A stretch of 24,056 nucleotides of DNA, taken from assembly GCA_003427395.1 (NCBI GenBank), contig BFEA01000860.1:318762-342817 (forward strand), given 5' to 3'. How positions within the stretch are numbered: position 1 is the first letter of the stretch; each line of letters begins with the position of its first letter. The notes beneath the pieces are model-generated. The model saw only the letters and a list, made by a program, of their open reading frames with translations, did not search any database and was not told the origin of the DNA. Below are positions 1 to 9,694 of this stretch, in pieces. Both the position numbers and the translations under genes were made by a program. Source of the DNA: Chara braunii (taxonomy: Eukaryota > Streptophyta > Charophyceae > Charales > Characeae).

Positions 1-380
1 TGCAATGTGGTTTGTTGCCAAAAACTGTCATCGGCAATTCTGAACTCATCATAAGCTATCGATGGGAGATGACTTTGACATGGTGCGGTTTCGTCTCCAT
101 TCTTTAAGCCGGATTTGATTATAAATTTGAAATTTGCAGAACACCAGATGAACAATTGTTTCTCTATACATGCTTTAAATTTGCGTTGTATGGTCTGTAA
201 TTTATGTACTCTGTAATTTGGGCCAGATGCAACTTACATTGCTTGAATACTAGCAGTTTGTTGTGTTCTTTAAATTTGTGCAGGCATCACCCTCACCAAC
301 TGCAGGAGCGGGGGAGGGAGTCTCTCCAACCACAGGACTCCAACTTACGACAGGACTTGCAGAGAGCATGGACCTTGCAC
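1..380. other. intergenic, no feature seen
   Basis: AT-rich sequence. Open frames here are short, overlap on both strands and resemble no protein family I know. I see no RNA gene or repeat in this stretch. Confidence 0.5.
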
Positions 381-384
381 GACT

Positions 385-1555
385 GCTCAACATTCTGCAT
401 GTATCTGGACTGTGGAGTGGATATGGACCACATACATTTGGACTGATGCAACATTTGAATGTATCGGGACTATTACCAGGTACATATATTCTCAGAATGT
501 TTGCAGTGGAGTGAGACCCCATGAATGAAGCACGTCCTTCACTGACAGGGTCCTCTTTCCAGGACTTGTGGAATGTGGAACTTTGCCAAATTGCCATTGT
601 ATCCTTCTGCCTTGTACGTCCAGATACACTCAGCACGTTCAGATGTGCCAAGTGGGGAGTGTATCTCGCCTTATGCTACATCAAGATACGTTTTTTTCTT
701 TCGTCTTTCGTCTCANAAAAGGTCCAGGGTGTAGTAGAGGGTGGTGGCCAGGCCTCAGGAGGTGCCCCTACTGTAGTACTCATCCANTGGGGAGTCACCT
801 CAGGATGGCACCATTGTACCATGACCAATGCGCTAATGCTCAGATCGCAACTCGTGATCTACATCAAGATAATTTTTTTNAATTTTTTNTTAAAGGTCCA
901 TGTNGTGGTAGAGGGTGTANGCTATCCCCTCACTGGTTGANTACGACGACAGATACATCAAGATACTTTCACCATAGTTCTTTTTTTTTTCCACCCCCTC
1001 CAAAATCCCTTGGAATTTCACTTTTAGAGAATGGTGGAACAACAAGGGTCTCAGGGAGGAGTTGCTGCCTGTGTGTGGTTTACCGTACACACAACTGTCT
1101 CAGTTGCAATCTGTCCAAAAAAAGAGTAAGTGCCTCGCTCCACTACACAACTGTCTGAGTGTATTCGGAGCTGCACATTGTGCAGGTGCACTCAAAATCT
1201 CAGATCAGTCCGAATGCATTGGACCTTCGACACTGTCCAGATACATTTAGAATGTTGCACTCAAAAATTATGTCGGATCAATCCAAATGCATGGGGCCTA
1301 GGATGCTGTCCAGATACATGCAGAATGTTCTGTTGCGGAGGGAGACCCAAGTTGACTCCCTCACTATACCAGAATGTATTATCAGGGAGGGGAACTCCCC
1401 CTGATGACCACGGGTCTCGCTCCACTACAGAACATTTTAAATGTATCTGGACTGCTATCTCATCCAGGTANGTTGGGGCCGAAGCTGCAACATTTTGAAT
1501 GTATCTAGATGATTATCCAATCCAGATACATTTAAGATGTTGGCAGTCGAACGAG
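385..1555. repeat. degenerate interspersed motif in both orientations
   Basis: A motif of roughly 20-28 bases, of the form GTCCAGATACATTTAGAATG plus a few bases, recurs about eight times. Forward copies lie near 619-643, 1235-1260, 1308-1338 and 1529-1551. Reverse copies lie near 388-415, 448-470, 1430-1456 and 1488-1510. Several are accompanied by a short GAGTGAGACCC-like or GGGTCTCGCTC-like block (505-518, 1340-1347, 1410-1425). Around 1488-1551 a reverse and a forward copy face each other and could form a hairpin. Several N bases fall here (716-950, 1471). The open frames over this stretch contain N and have no recognisable product. I read it as decayed satellite-like or mobile-element debris. 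Confidence 0.55.
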
Positions 1556-2185
1556 GTACGTTGCCCTTCATTAAGAGCATACCTGCACGTGGAATTCATT
1601 GATTGAATCCGGCCACCAGTGTATGACCAGATTAAGGAATTGTNATCGAGGGAGTACGCTTTCAGGTCCAGGCACNGTAGCTGCTGTGTCTGTGCTTGGA
1701 AAGCATGAACCTGGCCCTACTATACTCTAGGTAGCTTCGGCCTCACTTAATAACAGGACCATAGCAGCAGCAGCGCTAACAGGGCAGGGCAGGCCCTGAG
1801 AGACCAGCAGTACAGTAACTAGTAACTAGTAGTACCTCTTCTTGAAAGGAAGGGCCAACTAACTCGTCCTGCACCTGCACCTGCACCCTGCACCTGCACC
1901 TGCAGTTACTGTACCGTAACTGGCCCACAAGTTACACAACCATCTTCAAGTTCCCCCGAGCGCACACAGACTGTACAGTTAGTACGGTATTGGACGAAAA
2001 TGATGGATTTATATATTTATGGCGAGGGTGTGTTGTGTTCATGGTGGAAGGCAGTCACGGTCGCACCTGCATCTGAAAAAAATAGTCTGTGGCAGTTGGT
2101 TATCGGCCACCAAGATGCATTGACCTTTTCTTTTTTTTTTTTTTTCAGAGATAAGATGCACGATCTTCACAAGGGCTGACAAGGG
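1556..2185. other. intergenic stretch with simple repeats
   Basis: No coding signal. It contains a CACCTG-type hexamer repeat, a short ACTAGTA-rich patch near 1816-1833 and a T-run at 2131-2145. The octamer AAGATGCA occurs on both sides of the T-run. Confidence 0.5.
1868..1905. repeat. (CACCTG)n minisatellite
   Basis: About six tandem copies of a CTGCAC hexamer with one single-base interruption. No ORF of note reads through it. Confidence 0.8.
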
Positions 2186-2564
2186 AAGTTAAACATATCA
2201 TCCATCATCCAGCTGCCTAGCTCAGTTGGTAAGTCACGCAAGTGGCATTCAGGAGGTCTTGGGTTCAATCCCCATTGGCCTCATGTACCTTCCTGGGCAT
2301 GCTTGGTGCCCGCCACCTAGAGATAGCCCGTTGGTCCCCCCAATTGGCATAAAAAAGCAGTCTTTGCTGATGCTCGGTCCCTCTGCTACCGGCTGTGTCC
2401 CCTGGCCGGTGTCCCCCCCCCGATTGGGGGTTTCCTGAAGGCAATAAGGCCACCCGGTTTCAGATTAGTCACAAGATTGAATTTGCCTGGGCTGGTTAGT
2501 CCGATGATAGTATCTCAAGGCCATCACCCTTTAAAAAAAAAAAAAAAAAAGAAAGTTAAACATA
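2186..2564 (+). mobile_element. tRNA-derived SINE with target-site duplications
   Basis: The element body is about 2198-2552. Its 5' end contains an RNA polymerase III A box (TAGCTCAGTTGG, 2218-2229) and a B box (GGTTCAATCCC, 2262-2272) separated by 32 nt, as in a tRNA gene. A tRNA-unrelated body of about 260 bp follows, ending in a run of 18 A. The 12-bp sequence AAGTTAAACATA occurs immediately before the element (2186-2197) and just after the A tail (2553-2564). This is the signature of target-primed reverse transcription by a LINE partner. It is not a functional tRNA: there is no acceptor-stem pairing or 3' tRNA end after the B box. The clean target-site duplication and uninterrupted tail suggest fairly recent insertion. 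The family itself is not one I can name. Confidence 0.88.
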
Positions 2565-3161
2565 ATATCGCAATGTTTTTGAATTATGAGTGGGTTGCTA
2601 AGTTACAAAACTGTCCAGACTGGACATCGGGGTGGGCCATCAGATCCACGGACCCGGTGGCTGCACGAGAGCGGCAAGAGGTGCCCCGATGAGGTTCAAC
2701 ACTTTGATGCAGGCCAGGCGGGCTACTCAACTCAGCAAAGTAGGTGGATCAACCCAGAACTCGCCATTGCACCAGTAGTTGCGGGTTTGGAGGAAAATTC
2801 GATTGGCGAGGCGAGTCCGCCTACCATTGTACTGGCTTTCGGTGAAAAGTGTCGCTAGGCACTTAGTGTGACAGCTGTGGGACCATATCCAGCAGGTGTG
2901 AGGCGGTATGTTAGGGACATTGCCATTGCGGAACATTCTCAGACTGCGGGAATCTGGGACGGTACTGTTCTGACTGCTCCAGGATAATTCTGAATGTATC
3001 AGGATTCGGGACAGCATTGAGGTCCGGAGTCCGGACACATCGAGATTCTAGAAGGTTGTGCAGTGGAGCAAGGCCCATTTGATGAGTATCTTAACTGACA
3101 GCCCGAGGGAGGATTAACCAACCAGTTGCAACTTGCAACCACCAGCTGACATACCTTAGCT

Positions 3162-3164
<3 letters not shown>
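2565..3164. other. intergenic, no gene
   Basis: No gene supported. A further loose relative of the 0.4-1.6 kb motif occurs near 2930-3000, where words like AACATTCT and GAATGTATC recur. Confidence 0.45.
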
Positions 3165-3215
<51 letters not shown>

Positions 3216-3228
3216 GGGCGGGGGGGGG
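3165..3228. repeat. (GA)n microsatellite followed by a G tract
   Basis: About 23 GA dinucleotides (3165-3211) run straight into a G-rich tract (3211-3228). Confidence 0.95.
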
Positions 3229-3709
3229 TAAGCTTTTCTGCATTGTGAATAATCACACAAGCCTATTTGATTCCATTTTCAAACATGCTGTGATCATGAG
3301 GAGGGGGAGAGCTGATGACACGAGCGTAAGGAGAACTGCTGTACTTATTGCGCTTCAGAGTTGTGTTTGGCCGCTGTGATGACCTGGGCACGCTGTTAAC
3401 AGGAGAAGTTGGGAGAACCATAAATAACTTAAGAGTCATGTCATCAGTTGCACCATGTGAGGTTTTTTTATGGCAGGTAGTAGTAAGGTTTTCCATAAGA
3501 CTTAGTGCGCAGTAGTCTGGAAGACACTTCTACAGTTGTACTTTCTAGGTTTTCTTTGTTTTAATCTCCTTTAGAGAAGTTTAGACGCATTCCCATGTTG
3601 AGTGCAGAGTCGTGGCTTTCCTATCAATCGAGGAAAGGTGAAAGATTGAAGTTAAATAACATCAGATTCTGTCGTTAAGGAGAGACGCAATAGAGCATAA
3701 GAACGGCTG
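3229..3709. other. intergenic, no feature seen
   Basis: Only short open frames without recognisable domains. No repeat or RNA signal noticed. Confidence 0.45.
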
Positions 3710-3760
3710 TTTTTTTTTTTGTTTTTTGTTTTTTTGTTTTTCTTTTTTTTGTTTTTAATT
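3710..3760. repeat. T-rich low-complexity tract
   Basis: Runs of T separated by single G or C over about 50 bp. Confidence 0.9.
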
Positions 3761-3878
3761 TCGGTTGCTCATTGACTAGTACGTATAATATCATCATAAT
3801 AATAGCCTGACAGTGTTCTAGTATGCCTTTGAACAAGGATCACGCACGACTGGTGCAAATGTGTTTGTGCGCTCAGGT

Positions 3879-3986
3879 AGTACGCATCTGGGCAGCTCCA
3901 CGACAATGCTAAGATAGTATGCATCTCGGCAGCTCCACGACGATGCTAAGATAGTACGCATCAGGGCAGCTCCACGACGAGCTTCC
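3879..3986 (+). repeat. 37-bp tandem repeat, three copies
   Basis: Copies begin at 3879, 3916 and 3953. Each contains AGTAYGCATC followed by GGCAGCTCCACGAC. The third copy is incomplete at its end. Copies differ at a few positions. An open frame reads through on the minus strand but only reflects the repeat. Confidence 0.9.
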
Positions 3987-4464
3987 TGCTTTACGAGTAT
4001 CATGGATATCATACGACTTATTAGCACACAAGACCTACCTAGTATTTGCTTTTTCAGTATTCAATTGTCCATAGTATGGCATGGCTTTGAACGAGAATGA
4101 GGCCCTCCTGGTGTGAAATTTGGATGCGCCTTGCAATACCAAGTTCTCTATATGATCCTGTTTGGACCATCCAGCACTGGGAGCGTGGGACGTGTCAAAC
4201 TAGGGCAGGGCAACCCTGCACTGTGAAAGCATCTGTCTGGGAAACTGAAGAAGACATATTATCAGAAGAGTTCCTACAGAGAGACATCCTTCCTTCCATC
4301 ACCTCCACAGTGCAAGTCTTTTTGCGGGCAGAGCATTACATCTTTTGCTGCCAAATGGAGAGGTGAAATGATCGAAGCTTGCTGCCAAAAAGGGTGTTTG
4401 GGCTCCAAAAAGAGGAGTCTGGAGGGGTTTGAATGAGGTTTAGAAGAATTTGAGCGGCCTGTTG
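3987..4464. other. intergenic, no feature seen
   Basis: Open frames up to about 90 codons without recognisable domains. Confidence 0.4.
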
Positions 4465-4506
4465 AAAAAAAAAAAAAAAAAAAAAAGGAAAAAAAAGGAA
4501 AAAAAA
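4465..4506. repeat. A-rich low-complexity tract
   Basis: A run of 22 A followed by GG-separated A runs. No flanking duplication or pol III boxes were found upstream, so I do not call it a SINE tail. Confidence 0.85.
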
Positions 4507-4908
4507 GAGCTCTTATACCCTGCATGCTGTCATACCATGCAGTGCACCAAAAAAATGCAAAAGCTGAAATCAAAATCACACTAGCGCCCACAAAAACTCT
4601 GCATTCGTTACTGGAAATAATTATCCGTGTGAATCACTTGGCAAATTCCTTGAAATGCAGATGATAACATTTCCATTAATCCCATTATAGTCCAAAGTTC
4701 TCCAAACCTCAACTCCTGCTTCCTGATTTCTAAATCCAGATTTCCGGCGGCTGAAATTAAAATTATCAAATCCTGTAGCTCATTTTTTAACAGTACTAAT
4801 TGCTTAATCACAAACTTCAGCAGCTAGTTAAGGAATTTTCCTTGATCTGTTTACGAAAAGGGAATACCCAACAACTGATCGGTGATCCCGCTAAGGGTGG
4901 TCGTAATT
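4507..4908. other. intergenic, no feature seen
   Basis: AT-rich; nothing recognisable. Confidence 0.4.
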
Positions 4909-5640
4909 CAGTGGCTCTCAAAGACCGGTGCCAGAGAGACGCTGGCCGGAGCTGGAGCGAGGCGGCGCAACTCTGTAACCTAGCATACTGGGGGTGTGAG
5001 GTCTAGTAGACAGGTCTGGGGGACTGTTTGAGGGCGCAGTTCCAGTGGCAATCAGGGGTCGAAGCTGGAGGGACGCTGGCCGGGACTGGAGCAAGGTGGC
5101 ACAACTCTGTAACCCAGCCTGATGGGGGTGCGAGGCCTGGTGGAGAGATCTGTTTTTCTTTCCTGAATATGATGACCGCGTTGGTGGTCTTCTCAGGTGG
5201 GGTTGAGTGGGTATTCACCCATCTCAACTGTGCTTGGGAGGTTCAGTGTCCTCATTGATACATTGATATCTTGAGACTACGTCGGTTATGGATACCCGGC
5301 TGTTACGAGTAACTTGGCTGAGGTGGTACCGTGGTACTGTTCAGTGGCCCGCGAATGGCCGATGCCAGAGCGACGCTGTGGCCAGGGCTGGGGCGAGGTG
5401 GCACAACCCTGTAACCTAGCTTACCGGGGGCGAGAGCTTGGTAGAAGGATCTGGGGGGATGTTAAGAGGGGACAGTCCCAGTGGCCAATGGGGGTTGAAG
5501 CCAGAGCGATTGTGGCCCGAGCTCGAGCGACGCGGCGCCCCTCTGTAGTCTACTAGCCTGTTACTTTGGGGTGTGAGGCCTGGTAGAGAGATCTGGTTTG
5601 CTTTGGTTTGAACATGGCTGTGTTGGCAGAGGTTTCAGCT
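4909..5640 (+). repeat. higher-order tandem array: four ~135-bp units in two ~430-bp blocks
   Basis: Units start at CAGTGG near 4909, 5043, 5342 and 5479. Each contains GACGCTG or a variant, a GGAGCGAGGYGGC-like block, CTCTGTAACC or a variant, and a GAGG(C/T)(C/T)TGGTAGA-like block about 100 bp in. Units 1-2 and 3-4 are spaced by 134 and 137 bp. The second member of each pair continues into the same further sequence (GATCTG...GTGTT/GTTGG...GGT). The repeat period is therefore about 433 bp with an internal dimer. Divergence between units is substantial, so this is an old array. The open frames over it are by-products of the repeat. Confidence 0.75.
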
Positions 5641-5884
5641 TCGTTTCGACAAGTATTCATTCATTTTGATTGACCTTCAAGTTGGTGATTCTGTAGAGCT
5701 TTGCTCTGGTAGGCTAGTGGTTGATTACGAGTTTTCCTGGGGCACACCGTTCTCAGCCAAAGCCGGGTAATGGCCCCGGCATCTCCTGTTCTTTGTACTT
5801 TTATGAGGGACGCTGTGCCCGGTTCGCAGCACGTGTTGCTCCCCACGAATAGATTGGATTAAAAAAAAAAAAAAAAAAAAAAAA
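5641..5884 (+). repeat. sequence ending in a 24-A tail, possible retroelement 3' end
   Basis: The stretch after the tandem array runs into 24 consecutive A (5861-5884). A long A tail on non-coding DNA is typical of LINE or SINE 3' ends. I found no convincing flanking duplication and no A/B box pair, so the element class is undetermined. Confidence 0.4.
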
Positions 5885-6510
5885 CTGTAAACCCTAAAGG
5901 GCCTGCACTCTTACATCCTAGCACCCTCAGCTGTTGACCATTCTCAGTGAACAGTGAAGACAGGTCATAGAACAGCAAAAGATGTGCACTGGACAACTCG
6001 GCGACATCTGTATTTGTGTTGGTTTCTGGCCCAGTACGTGGGATGACCGGCAGAATTATCAGGCGGTCAGGAACCATCAAAAGATGTAATGCTCTGCACA
6101 CTAGAACGTAGTGGCCCTAAGTTGTTATTTCCCTCTGTAACTGGTTCAGGAAGGATGCCATATATTCAACATTCAAATTTGAATATGGGACAAATACGGA
6201 CCTGAGTTCGATTCCATATGGAACCACATGCATGAAATACAGTAAATTCGGAAGTACCCAGGGGTGCTCAGAAAAAAACGAAAGAAAGTTACCCCCAAGT
6301 ATACATGTCCAGACTTCTGTGCAGAACTGTGCAAGGTTCGAGCCCTCGCAAGGCCCTTCTCGGGCATACGCACGTTCTGGGCTTAGGCCCCCAGCAAGCC
6401 TCATGCCCGTCCTAAGTGAGGCAGGCCTGCATATTCGCGTGAGGCCTATTTTTGACATTTGCAGCAAGCCAGCTGGTTACAGGGCAATGTGAGCCTTCCC
6501 TGGCTCTTTC
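5885..6510. other. intergenic, isolated B-box-like words
   Basis: No gene. Two B-box-like words occur, GAGTTCGATTCC at 6203 and GGTTCGAGCCC at 6334-6344, but neither has an A box at the right distance. A 14-bp palindrome ATTCAAATTTGAAT lies near 6171-6184. Confidence 0.4.
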
Positions 6511-6512
6511 CA

Positions 6513-6985
6513 GAAGCAGCACAGCAGCTGCGCCTTACAGTTGAGCCCAGGGCTCAGGCGGCTGAGGCCCTGGGCACACGCATCCAGAGGCCGACAAGTC
6601 ACCCAGCGGCCGCGGACAAATGAGAATGCAGCTCCTTCGCCACACACTTGCCACGAGCCAATGGGATTGCAGCGTAAAATTGGAGGATTGTGCGCTATCT
6701 GGACTAGCCTCACTGCATGGGGGGGGGCCCAGGCCAGTATCTGAAGCTGGGCCTGGGCGCAGACACTTTGGATTGTCGTGAAGCTACTGGGCCCCTGCAC
6801 GCCAGGCCCAGCCAGGCCGAAGGCAGGGCTCACTTTCCATAAATGAAAGGAAATGAGTGCCCAGCAGTGTAGGCAATCTGGCCTGTGTAGGCAATGCGGC
6901 CACGCTGGTGCATGGATGCACGAGCAGCTGCGTTGGCACTGCTGGCCAGGGCGTGCACGGGCGCTGGAGCGGAGCGACATTGGAT
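6513..6985 (+). repeat. GC-rich dispersed repeat, copy 1
   Basis: A GC-rich segment matched in reverse complement by 9060-9520. Exact shared blocks include GGCCCAGGCCAGTATCTGA (6726-6744 against 9271-9289), GCAGACACTTTGG (6759-6771 against 9244-9256) and TCACTTTCCATAAA (6830-6843 against 9176-9189). The flanking sequence between blocks aligns with differences and indels. No coding frame is kept between the two copies, so it looks non-coding. The family is unidentified. Confidence 0.75.
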
Positions 6986-7231
6986 ACTATTTTGATGTGG
7001 CGAGAGAGTAGACATTTGACTTCATTGTATTGCTCTTATTTGGCTGTATCTAGGTGCGTTGTGCTTTCTGCTTGGTGTACGACTCTCTGCAGTGGGCATT
7101 TTTGCAATAATTCGGATTTCTGTCTATCGCTCTCCCTCATATTCCTTGCAACTGTCCCTATCTCAGATTAAAAGAAAAAGAAAAGGTAAGGAAAGAATAA
7201 ACTCTTAAGAGGCTTCGAGTATTTGATGCAG
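6986..7231. other. intergenic, no feature seen
   Basis: Short open frames only. Confidence 0.4.
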
Positions 7232-7251
7232 TTTTTTTTTTTTTTTTTTTT
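7232..7251. repeat. poly(T) run of 20
   Basis: Uninterrupted 20 T. It could be the tail of a minus-strand insertion, but no flanking duplication was found. Confidence 0.85.
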
Positions 7252-9059
<1,808 letters not shown>

Positions 9060-9520
9060 CAGCAGCGCCCAACTTCCCTCCTGCGCCCCCCAGCCCCTGG
9101 CCTACCAGTGGCCTCCAGTGCTGCCGCCAGCAAGCACACGGCCCAGAATGCCTCCCCACGAGGCAGGCACTTTCCTTTATGGAAAGTGATGCTTCTTTCT
9201 GCCTGGGCCTGCTCGTGGGAGTTCCCAGTAGCTTCCAGTCGGGCCAAAGTGTCTGCTCCCCGGATCCAACTCAGATACTGGCCTGGGCCCGAAGCAGCTA
9301 GCACGCCCAAGTATGCCATGAGGCTCCAAGTGTTCGCTGCATCTGATTGGCTCGCGGCCAGTGTGTGACAGCACAGCTGCATTTTCATTGGTCCACGGCC
9401 GCTGTGCGACATGGCGGCCTCCTGGCTCTTGCTGTACACGTCCAGGGCCTTAACCAAACCTGCCCTGGGCCTTGGAGGGCTCAACTGCCCAACGTGGCTG
9501 CTGCTGTTTGCTGCGTCCTG
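9060..9520 (-). repeat. GC-rich dispersed repeat, copy 2 (inverted)
   Basis: Reverse-complement partner of 6513-6985; the shared exact blocks are given there. It lies just downstream of the WD40/pseudokinase gene. A 226-codon minus-strand frame (8972-9652) crosses it, but the matching frame in the other copy is not open, so I treat that frame as fortuitous. One part of the repeat is duplicated locally (9452-9596). Confidence 0.75.
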
Positions 9521-9596
9521 TTTGGCTGAAAAGTCTCCTTCCACAACGCCGTCCCGAACCAAACCTGCCCTGGGCCTTGGAGGGCTCAACTGCCCA
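9452..9596 (+). repeat. 40-bp direct repeat, 105-bp period
   Basis: A 40-bp sequence beginning AACCAAACCTGCCCTGGGCC occurs identically at 9452-9491 and 9557-9596. The perfect identity points to recent duplication, or to a duplication kept by copying between the two. Confidence 0.92.
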
Positions 9597-9671
9597 GTGG
9601 AAGGCATCAATTGGACGGCAACAGGATGAGCTCCACTCGCCACGCCTGACATCAGCCTCTCTATGTGTCAT

Positions 9672-9693
9672 AAGGACAGATGTGTCTGTCCTT
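9672..9693 (-). terminator. perfect hairpin directly after the stop codon
   Basis: AAGGACAGA, a TGTG loop and TCTGTCCTT form a perfect 9-bp stem. It starts one base beyond the TAG stop (9697-9695) of the minus-strand gene. A 3'-UTR structure or RNA-processing element is possible. Eukaryotic mRNA ends are not normally set by hairpins outside histone genes, so the role is unknown and the terminator label is only positional. Confidence 0.35.
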
Positions 9694-9694
9694 T

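Noticed and set aside
3165-3211. Possible CRISPR-like or satellite array
   Set aside because: It is a plain dinucleotide run without spacers.
6196-6350. Possible second tRNA-derived SINE or tRNA from B-box-like words
   Set aside because: No A box at the right spacing, no cloverleaf and no A tail with flanking duplication.
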